Assembly: GCF_037038585.1 (NCBI RefSeq)
Contig: NC_092559.1
Location: 22,120,488-22,184,487 of the forward strand
Direction: 5' to 3'
DNA length: 64,000 nucleotides
Source of the DNA: Patagioenas fasciata
Taxonomy: Eukaryota > Chordata > Aves > Columbiformes > Columbidae
The notes below the pieces were generated by a model. It was not told the DNA's origin and did not search any database. It saw only the letters and a list, made by a program, of their open reading frames with translations. This document shows positions 54,931-64,000 of this stretch, one piece after another (the first letter of the stretch is position 1; every line of letters starts with the position of its first letter). A program made the translations under genes and the position numbers.

Positions 54931-55246
54931 GGTCACCAGGTTCATCGGTCAGGGTGTACCTTAGTACACCCACAGCCACATGCATGGGGGCACCTCAGCC
55001 CTGGGACCTCCACAATGGGACTGCATATGCACCCACGGCCCTATAACCCGCCACTGGGGACATGCACGCACCCTGCAGAGATGGCACTGCCTGTGGCTGT
55101 TCCCACCAGGGATGGACCCTTTGGCATTTCCTGTGCCCCTGTCCCGCCCTCTACACCCTGGGGGAGGGTCTCCACCACCCCATCATGCAGGGTTCACAGG
55201 ATGAGCTGGGTTTGGATGTGCTGGTACTTGAGTTTTTGAGGCTCAT
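54931..55246. other. GC-rich unassigned stretch
   Basis: Overlapping plus-strand frames of 60-110 codons (54980-55406) show no recognisable motif. It lies between the CR1 5' side and provirus G and may be host flank. Confidence 0.3.
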
Positions 55247-55570
55247 TGTTGCTTTTCCATGCAAGAGATGGAACCTGACACATCAATATGATGTTCACAG
55301 AGTTCAACTTTATTGTCCGACTGGGCTAGCTTTATACCAGAGCTGCCCCGTTCACATACCTTGCAACAATGTGATTGGTTACAGCACGTGCTATACAATA
55401 ACGTGATAGGCTGCATGCACTGTCCACACGCTCTGCACGCGCGTGTCAGTGATTGTTCATTGGTTGTTACCTTCTTATAGGGTTCCTTTTGTTTCTTTTG
55501 TCTCTGGCTTCACCTCTCAGCCAGGCCAGCGACAACCCCATCCCCCCGGTGGGGGGGCTCTGCCACTACA
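55247..55570 (-). repeat. 3' LTR of provirus G
   Basis: In minus sense TGTAGTGGCAGAG start and AAAAGCAACA end, as in C (328 bp) but with many differences; about 324 bp. A purine tract stands directly upstream in minus sense (AAAGGGGGGGAGA). Confidence 0.85.
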
Positions 55571-55949
55571 TCTCCCCCCCTTTAATTTAATACAATGTTA
55601 ACAATACGCTGTATCATTCTTTGAAGACAGTGCGAAATACAGGGTAAGAACATTAAAGCTAATACAATTACAATTAACAAGAAAAGACCTGTTTTCAATA
55701 TTCCTTTTAACCAAACAAAGCATCCAACCCAAAAAACCCAACATCTTCTGTTATTTTCATGTTCTGCAAATCTTTAATCTTTTTATGCATAGATTCTGAA
55801 TGTTTTTTAAATTCAAACAACACATACCATCAAAGTCTTCATAACTGTGACCATGGCCAATAACAAAAAATTAAACGCTGCTCTGTTTTGCGAAGTGGTA
55901 TGCTCAACACTGGCTACATCCATTGCTAAAAGCGATAACACCTCTGAGG

Positions 55950-57420
55950 TTAAGAGTCATCATCATTGCAAGTGGTTTCTTTGTTAGCTAACCAAGGTCT
56001 TACCCACTTTGCTGGGATCCACGAAATTTTATGGTTACCTGTAGAAACACAAGCATATCCCCTTCCCCAGGTTATTAATGACATAGGACCTTCCCATTGT
56101 TGTGTTGTCACATTAAACACACTAACCTTAGGTCCATTTTCAGAAAAATCTTTGACATTTTTGATATGGTGCATAACAACAGGTTCCATTTCAATCTCAC
56201 TTTTAGGATTAAGCCAGTTCAGCACATACAATGTCTTCATCAAAACCTCTTCTGGACTCACACCAATTCCCCCTTGTTTTTTCAAAACAGACAAAAGATT
56301 TTTCAAGGCGTGGTGTGCACGCTCAATAATTGCCTGGCCAGTAGAATTATAAGGGACTCCAAACAGGTGTTGTACCTTCCACTGGACGAGGAAGGTTGCA
56401 AGTGTATCAGAACGATATGTGGGGCCATTATCTGTTTTGATCTGTGTAGGAACTCCCATGACGGCAAAAAACTTGTGATAAATGATACTTTACCGCTTTT
56501 GCATTTGCTGAGGTCAAAGCTGTAGCCCATAACAGTCCTGAACAGGTATCTATGGACAAATAAATGTACTTTTGTCGGCCAAACAGTGCAAATTCAGTAA
56601 TATCAGTTTACCATAACTGGCCTGGCTGCAAGCCCCGAGGATTCACTCCCTTTTGTTGCAGAGGCACTATGCGAGCACAATCAGAACAAGCTGCAATAAT
56701 GGATCAAGCTTGTTCCTTGGTAAGGGTAAACTGTTTTTGGAGTGATGCTGAGGATTGATGGAAAAACTCATGAGCTTGTCTGGCTTGTTCAAAAGGAGAT
56801 ACATCTCTCACTGCCACGAGTTTGTCTATAATGCTGTTTCCCTCTACTAGCCCACCTGGTAGGTTAGAATGTCTATTTATATGCATTATAAATACTGGCG
56901 CTGTCCTATAATCTAACACGTTCCACAAATCTAATAATGCCTCAAATACAAGGAGTTGGAAACTTGCTGCAAAAGTGCTCTATGTATTCTTTGTACAACT
57001 CCCACAAGATAAAGAGAATCTGCTACCAGATTAACTGGGTAGTTATGCCATTTTTGTAATGCTGCTATCACCGCTTGCAATTCTAAAATTTGAACTGATC
57101 CTTCAGCCACAACAATCTGTGAATGCCACTGACCGTTCTCAAACCATACAAAACCTCCTTTGCGTGAGCGACTACTCACATCCGTGAAATGGTTATGGCA
57201 TCTAATGGACGCTCAGTAACAATTGACATAGGCTCCAAGGGGAGGTTGGTTTTAAATATGGGATACGGTGGATAATGACTGTCCACCTGCACCGGAATCC
57301 AGGTAAGAGCTAAGGCAAGATTGTCATGTTTGAGAAGGATCTGTTGAAACAGATTGCGAGAAATGGGGATCACAATTTTAGCAACATACGACCCAGACAA
57401 AGTCAGATATCAGCTTAGTC
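55950..57420 (-). pseudogene. RNase H and integrase of provirus G
   Basis: Minus-strand pieces: RNase H (QWHSQIVVAEGSVQ, LVADSLYLVGVV, about 57179-56931). Integrase zinc region (HEFFHQSS, about 56760) and core follow: IKTDNGPTYRS at about 56440 and QAIIERAHHALKN. The C-terminus has WEGPMSLITWGRGYAC and WIPAKWVRPW, ending at 55950. Stops and shifts near 56930, 56700 and 56470 break it. It parallels C at 19883-20995. Confidence 0.75.
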
Positions 57421-57482
57421 CTTTCACTACCACTTGGGCAATGGCTTCCCACCTTTGAATGATGGTTTTTTGTTTTTGACTG

Positions 57483-58300
57483 TGTCATGGAGACACCCCA
57501 AAGATAGTTTAGATGGACAACAGGGTCCAAAACAACTTTTATTCAGTAAAGAAAGTGCAGCAGATTAGCTGGTGGAAGACGGGGTTTTAGCTCTCCAATA
57601 GTGACATAAATACAGGTTCGAATATCAGTCGAGGTAATTATTAAAGGTGCAGCAAATATTAACAATGGAGATCCACAGTGTGCATACACATGGCTCACCA
57701 AAAACAATGCCAGAGCCGTCCCTGACTCCAGGAAAAGTATACACTTGCCTGAATCTGCAAGGAATTATTAAAGAAAATACACGTGCTTATATTTAAGCAC
57801 GGAATAAGCACCTGTGATCCTGTGAGGAATTATTAAAGAAAATTTTATCACTCACCCACGTGGTTCGGTGGGGTGAATCCCGGTCCCAGGAAATTACCTT
57901 AGGCAGCCATCCTGCCTAAGGGGGAGGGCTCTTGGCTGCAGACTTTGGCCTGCGCTCCAAGAGGTCCGCACAACCGGCGGCTGGCCTCGTTGGGAGTCCT
58001 GTTTAAACAGCCTTGTCAGATCTGACTGTAGGCATTCCAGAAACTTCTCTGCACCCCTACTCTGGCTGTGGGGTTCCCTGAAGCTTCTAAGCACCCCCAC
58101 TCTGGCTGTGGGCACCCAGTTGCTCCTTGACACCTCTATGCCCCCATCCCTTCTCTCTCTTAATGACCCTGATCAATGGGTTCCGGGGTTAAAACAAAAG
58201 AAGCTGTTAACCCCATTGCAGGAGAGGGGGGGGAAGATGTGTCTGCACCTTCCATATCGAAGGAAGGAAGGGAGGGGGAGGGGGGTGTGCATCTGCCACA
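57483..58300 (-). repeat. solo LTR K1 in pol of provirus G, TSD GACTG
   Basis: Minus-sense start TGTGGCAGATGCAC and end CCATGACA; 818 bp. Flanks are GACTG at 57478-57482 and 58301-58305. It holds an AATAAAAG-type signal near the left end (TTTATT at 57540) and small hairpins (about 57740-57830). Removing it rejoins G's pol. Confidence 0.8.
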
Positions 58301-60209
58301 GACTGTTTAGAAATATCCATTCTAATAGTAACAACGGATCTTTTTCTTCCGTACTCCACTGGGCCAAAAGTCCTGCCACCTCCTTATTGGTATTATAGAC
58401 ATAAAAAGTAACAGGCAATTCTGATCTTATCTGCTGAGCAGTATTCTGTGAAATTTTTCTTGCAATTTGCTCAAGCGCTTTTTGTGCTTCTGGTGTAAGG
58501 CACCGTGGTTCTTGGGGGTCTCGTCCCCCACGAAGGAGACTAAACGACGGTTGCAAATCTGTAATTCCAACAACATTTCTTATCCATTGCAAGTCCCCTA
58601 CCAACTTCATTGCATCGTGAAGGGTTGCTACCTTTGCTTTCATAGCAAGCTTCTGAGGTCTAATCATGGCCTGAGTTAGTTCATATCCTAAATATTTCCA
58701 TGGTGCGGTTCGCTGTACCTTTTCTGGTGCCACAACCAGACCCCACTGACCTAATTGCTTCATCAACTGAATTATTGTATCCTGACTAATTTCCTTTTCA
58801 TTGCACAAAAGGATATCATCCATATAATGATAGATGATCATCTGAGGGCGTTGTTGCCTAAATGACTTTAAAGCCAAATCTACATACCATTGGCAAATAG
58901 TAGGAGAATTTTTCATTCCCTGAGGTAACACTACCCAATGATATCTTTTCGTGGGAGCTTGGTGATTAAGCACTGGAACAGTAAAGGCAAACTTTTCACA
59001 ATCCTCTGGGTGTAACGGGATTGTGAAAAAACAATCCTTCAAATCAATGACAGTTATATCCCAATCTTTTGGAAGCATGGTTGGGGTAGGAAGACCTGGT
59101 TGCTGTGCCCCCATATCTTTCATTACTGCATTAATTGCCCTGAGGTCCTGTAACAAATGCCACTTCCCTGATTTCTTCTGGATAGTAAAAACAGGTGTAT
59201 TCCACGGGCTGGTGGAAGGGACCAAATGTCCGAGACGGAGTTGCTCTTCAACCAACTCCTCTAAATGTGCGAGCTTTTCTTTTGGTAATGGCCATTGATC
59301 CACCCAGACAGGATCATTTGTTTCCCAACTCAGCTTCATACTCGGCCGGGTGTCGCTCGCCGCAATGGCCATTATCAAAAAGGTGACTGCATGACTATTC
59401 CCCACTGAGACATCACATCTCTTCCTAATAATGCAATTGTCGTGTTTAGAACATAAGGCCATACCCATGCCTCTAAGCCCTCGACCTCTTATCTTAACCA
59501 TATGTGTGCTGATGTGGGTAGGAGTGGCCCCCCCTATTCCCACTACCATGGTATTTACTGCTTCTAAAGGCCAACACGGAGGCCAATCAGTGCGAGGGAT
59601 AATTGTCACATCTGCGCCTGAATCTAAAAGCATTCTTTTTCTTTTAATCTCACTTCCAGGCCCATATATGGAAACTACCCTAGATGGTTTGTCCAAAGTC
59701 AGTTTTTCTGTGAAAGCAACCACAGGGGCTCCGGTAGAGCCAAAACCTTTCTGATCTCTTTCCGCATCTAAAGCCTTTGGGACACATACTCTGAAGGGTA
59801 CCAATTGCGCTATACGGGTCCCCTGTTTAATAGTCACAGTGGGCATTAAGACTTGCAACATAATGCCTAATGGTCCAGCATAATCAGAGCCTATTAATTC
59901 AGGCAAAACAAACAATCCCTGTCTTGAAGCAGAAGAGTGGCCTATTAAAAGCGCACTCAATCCATACCCTAGGGGCCCCATTACTGTAGATGGAACTACA
60001 TGTACAGACTGGTCTGTTATTGTGACGTCTGTTCCCACGGCCAGATCAACACCTGCGCTTCCTGAGGTTGCTGCCCTGAGCTCGGACAAGCAACCATGGC
60101 TGTTCCCCCTCTCGGCTGGTATTGTGGTGTCATCGCACCCCAGCCCCTGGCGCTGGCCCTCCCGTTTCCTGACAGCGGTGTCCCATCTTTTTAAAATTTT
60201 GATCGACAC
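58301..60209 (-). pseudogene. dUTPase-protease-RT of provirus G
   Basis: Single open frame on the minus strand. dUTPase: AATSGSAGVDLAV near 60070 and GTRIAQLVPF near 59800. Protease: LLDSGADVTIIP near 59620. RT: FTIPLHPEDCEKFAFTVPV, LPQGMKNSPTICQWYVD, catalytic YMDD near 58820, and LLCNEKEIS. The frame then runs into the RNase H connection (EWIFLNS), where K1 cuts it. It overlaps the end of gag in a -1 frame. Protease and RT share one frame here, unlike MMTV-type viruses with two shifts. Confidence 0.85.
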
Positions 60210-60690
60210 TGCACTGCTAGGTGTCCATACTTATCACACCGACTGCACATGCCATTGAAGCACGAATAATCGAGGGCAGCTGGCGACTGGCTAGTGCCAT
60301 TACTAGGTCCCCCTCTCCGAGCGTACTGAGGGCAATTTCTTTTAATATGTCCTGTCTGTCCGCAAGTAAAACATGCTAGGCCGTGAGAAGAAGGGCTTCG
60401 GCCTTTCATTGCAGGCTTAAGTGCTGCAGCCAAGGCTGCAGCATGAGCCTGAGCATGTATTTTTGCCTTTTCTACCTCCTGTTGCAAAATCGGTACCCGT
60501 GTACAAGTTTCCACCATCTCTGCCAGAGAAGCAGTTTTCCCCAAGCCGGCTAATATCTGTTGGCATTGGGTGTTTGCATTCATCATGGCCAAATCTTTCC
60601 CCATAGCAGCTTTTGCCTCTGGAGTCAGGTTAGGAGAAGCATCTATAGCTTCTTTTAAATGGTCCACAAACTTCATATAGGGTTCCCCAG
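60191..60690 (-). pseudogene. gag C-terminus of provirus G (two zinc knuckles)
   Basis: Minus-strand frame from EPYMKFVDHLKEAID (capsid major homology region) to stop at 60191. Knuckles CFTCGQTGHIKRNC and CSRCDKYGHLAVQC are present; C keeps only the first. It continues from 61818 across the K2 LTR. Confidence 0.8.
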
Positions 60691-61812
60691 TGTCACGGAG
60701 GCACCCCGAGGTTAGTTTAAGGGACAACAGGGTCCAAAACAACTTTTATTAAACCGGTCAGAAACAGGGTTTTAGCACTCCAAAAGTGACTTAAATATAG
60801 ATGCGGATATCAGTTGAGGAAAATTATTAAGGGGCAGCAACTAATACAACAGGCGGTCCATAGAGTGCATGCACATGGCTTCACCCAAAACAATGCCGGA
60901 GCCGTCTCTGAGTCCGGGAGAAGTACACACTTGCCTGTACACGGTGTGGGATTATTTTAAAGAGATACACGTACTCATAGTGAGTACGGAAAGTCTACAC
61001 TCGCGATTCTGAGAGGGTAAATTTATAATATGCTCGCAATCCTGCGAGGGTTAATACTCGTGCAAATGTGCATGGAATATTACATGTGCTTATGTGGAAG
61101 CACGGGAGGAAAATACACTCGCGATTGTGCGAGGAAATAATTTATACACGTGCTTGTATTGAGCACGGAAAGTTACACGTGCAAATGTGCACAGAAAGTA
61201 CACATGCTTGTATTAAACATGGAAAGTATGCATGCAAATGTGCACAGAAAGTTACATGTGCTTATGTGGAAGCACGGGAGGAAAATACACTCGCGATTGT
61301 GCGAGGATTAATTTTACACGTGCTCATATTGAGCACGGAAAGTTACACGTGCATATGTGCACGGAAAGTATAAATACACTTGCAATCCCGCAAGGAGAAG
61401 TTTTACTCACACCCGTGGCGGCAAGGCAAACGGAGTCTCCATCCCGGGGAGGGTGGGCTCTCGGTGGCAGCATCTCGCTCATGCTCCAAGAGACTCACGA
61501 CAATGGGCGGAGTCTCAACGAGAGTCCTGTTTTTTTTATTGGCTGATCAGATCTGACTGTAGGCATTCCAGAAGCTTCTCTGCACCCCCACCCTGGCTGT
61601 GGGGGTGCCCCTGAATCCTCCAAACATCTCCCACACTGGCCGCGGGCGCCCAGCAGCTCCCTGGTGCCTCGGCACTCCCTTCTCCTAACGGCCCTGGCCA
61701 GGGTGCTCTGGGACCAAACAAAAGAAGCTGTAGCAGAGAGAGAGGGAGATGTGTCTACTCCTTCCATGATGAAGGAGGGAGGGGGAGAGAGGGGGGTTTG
61801 CATCCTGCCACA
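60691..61812 (-). repeat. solo LTR K2 in gag of provirus G, TSD CCCAG
   Basis: Minus-sense start TGTGGCAGGATGC and end CCGTGACA; 1122 bp. Flanks are CCCAG at 60686-60690 and 61813-61817. It is longer than K1 because of the hairpin repeat array at about 60930-61400. AATAAAAG near 60746 (minus sense) is the polyadenylation signal. Confidence 0.85.
60930..61400. repeat. array of short imperfectly repeated hairpins in LTR K2
   Basis: About 14-16 short palindromic units, each usually between TACA and GGAA-type spacers: CGTACTCATAGTGAGTACG, CTCGCAATCCTGCGAG, GTGCTTATGTGGAAGCAC, CTCGCGATTGTGCGAG, CGTGCTCATATTGAGCACG, CGTGCATATGTGCACG, CTTGCAATCCCGCAAG. A block of about 172 bp recurs (61081 and 61253). 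The two stem arms change together while each unit keeps pairing. K1 has only two or three such units. Confidence 0.8.
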
Positions 61813-61817
61813 CCCAG

Positions 61818-62876
61818 GATCCTGCTTTATTGTAGAATAGGGTGGCACAGGGTTACCTATATTTGGTAATTCTTTCACTGCCGCCAGGGCAAGCCCTTGC
61901 GTTTGCTGCAAAATCCTTGGATGAAGTGCTGCCTGAGTAGCACCATCCGCATATTGTCCACGACCCAATAATTGGTCCATGCTAGCTAATCGTAATGGAT
62001 CATCAGCTGGTAAATGAACATTTTCTAATGCTGCCAATTCCACCTTCCCCTGCCACTTGTCCAAGAACAGCAGATACCCCGCTGGAGGAAGCAATAACTC
62101 CATCAATGCCCTAATATCTGTTTGAGTTAGTACTTGCCCCTTGAAAAATGAATTGATTAGCTGCATCACATGCTTATTATCCATACCATATTGCATAACT
62201 GCACTTTGCAATTGCTTAACCATTTTCCGATCGAAGGGTGACCACTGCCTTTGTCCTCTGTTATCTATGTGCACTGGCATTGCTGTAATACTGCCAGGTA
62301 ACATAATCCCTTCAATGGTTGCATCCCTGATTACCCCTTGCCACTGTTGCCCTGCATTATGAGAGTGATGTCGAGGAATATCTCTACCCTGATGCACAGG
62401 GGTAGCACCCAAATTATCATTACTGTCACTGCTATACAATTCCCTTGTGTTTCCCTGTGGATCAGTGAGTCGAAGCATATTCGCGAACCGATCTGCTGAC
62501 CCAGTCTCTAGCCCTTTTCCATATCACGCTCTCAAATATTCATCTGCTTCCCTTATTGACCACATCCCATCTTCTACACATTTCTTTGCCCATGTTTGTA
62601 TTCGCTCCATTTTTATTTGGAGCTCCTTGAGAGTGAGGTCCAGTTCCACCCCCTCCTGTTCCTGTTTTCCCCATTTTTCATATTCCCTGCCAATTGCCTC
62701 CAACCCATCCTTAATTGCATCTGACACCTTTTTATATGCTGTTAACTGTGAAGTTTTACCAGCACTGCCATCTAATCTTTTCATAGCTTTTTAAAACTTC
62801 TTGCATCTGGGTCTCCTGCCATCTAAGCAAGTCCTTCAAGCTCTGCACGTGGCTCTCCTCCTGGAAGTCAGGGTGA
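61818..62876 (-). pseudogene. gag middle part of provirus G
   Basis: Minus-strand reading parallels C gag about residues 180-540: AIKDGLEAIGREYEKWGKQE, RLTDPQGNTRELYSS, PLRLASMDQLLGRGQYADGA. A TGA at about 62524 (Arg codon in C) and a one-base insertion near 62790 break it. It is cut at about 62876. Confidence 0.8.
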
Positions 62877-63433
62877 TTTTTTTGATATAAAATATACAAA
62901 ACCAAACTTGAATGTCCCGGGGTAGAGCAGTGGGCGGAGCTGGCATGGCTTCAGCAGTTGCAGGGCAGGCACCCAGAAGTCATGGATGGGACTTCACAGC
63001 AAACCGGAACTGGATTCAGGGATGCAGGGTCTCGGGCCTAAGGTCGCAGGCAGACAGGCAGGGTCCTCTTTAGATGCTGTCCATGGTCAAAGAGACCGAG
63101 ATCCTCATGATCTCCCTCTTATATAGGATGTATGATGTATATGGGAAGGAATACTCGGTCAGTTTTAGTCACCTGTCCTGTCCACCTCTCCTGTAAACAC
63201 GCCTCTCTCAATTATGGGATGTGTGGCATCTTATCAGTCTTCTTGGCTGTCATAGCAATAAATCTAAACATGAGCTTCTTCACCATTCCATTGGTCATCT
63301 TATCAGCTCCGAGCACAGTGTCTGAGAAAAAATGTGCAGCTAACTTCAGGAAAGTGCAGTTACTTAGAAGAACTTAGCTGAAAGGAAAATTCACTAAAAG
63401 AGAACTGGTCTTGTTTTTAACAAAATCAGGACA
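62877..63433 (-). repeat. ERVL-type LTR remnant S (same family as H)
   Basis: Minus-sense start TGTCCTGATTTTGTTAAAAA and ATATAAGAGGGAG promoter-like box, similar to the LTR at 4507. It ends at about ATATTTTATATCAAAAAAA, so its 3' third is missing. It joins directly to the broken gag of G. Confidence 0.7.
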
Positions 63434-64000
63434 GATGGCCAACAAGTGCCAAGGCCTGTTTTTCTAAACAACCCATGCCCTCTCATCACATTTACCTTGA
63501 GGGGAGCCTGGGCAGAGCCACAGGCAGCAGTACACTTAGGATGCTGGGGTACCTGGGGTGTTGGGGTACCAGGGTGTGTAGAAGCACTCTGCCAGCACTG
63601 AGGGCAGCGGAGATGCATGGTTAACCCACTGGCACAAAAACATGGCCTGACACGGAGCAGCCACAGCTGGGATAAATGGCCCAGGAGAGTGCCAAAGGAT
63701 GATGGAGAGGGATAGAGCATGGGGGCAAGCATGGGAGGATGAGACTGTGCAAAGGAGGGCAAGGGAGGGCAAAAGGGCAAGGGAGCCATGGCATGGGGTT
63801 GCCCAGGCTGTGGAGCCCTGCCTGCCACCAGCAGTGGGAAGAAGGCACTCAGCGTGGGGTGGAAAGAGCATGTCCAACAGCTGGGGACCCACAGACACCA
63901 TCCAACCCAGGCTTGTAGAGCCCCTGCAAAAAACGTTGTGTCCAATCCATGGGGTGGAAATGGCTCTCCCCTGTGAGGAGGATTGGGGTGTGGGTGCCAA
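63434..64000. other. GC-rich unassigned stretch at the window end
   Basis: No repeat recognised. Several overlapping minus-strand frames (for example 63394-63945) are Pro/Ser/Cys-rich without motifs. It lies upstream of NPR2 in minus sense, so an NPR2 ectodomain exon would be expected nearby; I could not recognise one. Confidence 0.25.

Larger units (their letters stand above)
55247..62876 (-). mobile_element. beta-like (ERVK-type) provirus G, relative of C
   Basis: Minus-strand element with a 3' LTR (55247-55570), integrase, RNase H, RT, protease, dUTPase and gag, reading right to left. Two K-family solo LTRs interrupt it (57483-58300, 60691-61812). The 5' LTR, PBS and matrix are lost at about 62876, where an ERVL-type LTR remnant begins. 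It shares gag and integrase with C but keeps the part that C lost. No env. Confidence 0.85.

Noticed and set aside
54980..55406. Overlapping Pro/His-rich frames
   Set aside because: They run into the LTR of provirus G and show no motif.
55062..55406. Frame crossing the left edge of provirus G
   Set aside because: Crosses an insertion boundary, so it cannot be an old gene.
60930..61400. Regularly spaced repeats that could suggest a CRISPR-like array
   Set aside because: Repeats are not identical, spacers are not unique sequences, the host is a bird, and the array lies inside an LTR.
63394..63945. NPR2 ectodomain exon (PLLVAG segment)
   Set aside because: Only a six-residue similarity, no supporting flanking residues or splice sites.

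Overview
This window is bird nuclear DNA made almost entirely of nested retroelements. I see CR1 LINEs, at least five kinds of endogenous retrovirus (ERV) and one decayed host gene. The CR1 copies carry the typical avian 3' end. The ERVs have primer-binding sites (PBS) matching tRNA-Trp, tRNA-Lys(1,2) and tRNA-Leu. The only host gene I can recognise is a broken copy of the natriuretic peptide receptor / guanylate cyclase NPR2 on the minus strand, at about 37.1-40.3 kb. NPR2 belongs to the human 9p13 block, which is Z-linked in birds. A degenerate copy buried in young ERVs therefore suggests the W chromosome, but this is inference. I saw no tRNA, rRNA or CRISPR array and no intact host gene.

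Layout. 0-4.5 kb: a MITE-like palindromic element, LTR fragments, a CR1 3' end and a ruined gamma-like pol. 4.5-11.3 kb: an old ERVL-type LTR with a gag fragment (H), then an ERV with an open env segment (I). 11.3-25.7 kb: two ERVL-type proviruses (A and B) in tandem, sharing the middle LTR. Element A is interrupted by a very young beta-like provirus (C; 328-bp LTRs differing at one base by eye, 661-codon gag open, most of pro-pol deleted). Element B has lost pro-RT-RNase H and carries a solo LTR. 25.7-29.7 kb: a long plus-strand CR1 with remnants of both ORFs. 30.4-36.3 kb: minus-strand provirus E with tRNA-Trp PBS and a 6-bp target-site duplication (TSD). 37.1-40.3 kb: NPR2 exons. 40.4-46.1 kb: a minus-strand CR1, a long LTR (L3) and ERV T with tRNA-Leu PBS. 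46.1-54.9 kb: one minus-strand CR1 split by LTR L4 and by provirus F. 55.2-62.9 kb: minus-strand beta-like provirus G, a relative of C that keeps dUTPase, protease, RT and integrase remnants and contains two K-family solo LTRs. 62.9-63.4 kb: an ERVL-type LTR remnant. The GC-rich stretches at 29.7-30.4, 36.3-37.1, 54.9-55.2 and 63.4-64.0 kb look like host flank and are unassigned.

The genes do not work together; the window is a record of insertion, recombination and decay. Four things stand out: an array of short hairpins with paired (compensatory-looking) stem changes inside LTR K2; the NPR2 relic; the tandem ERVL pair whose gag begins with several hydrophobic segments; and proviruses E and F, which share an internal body but carry unrelated LTRs. 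TSDs, LTR ends and divergence figures were read by eye from the sequence.
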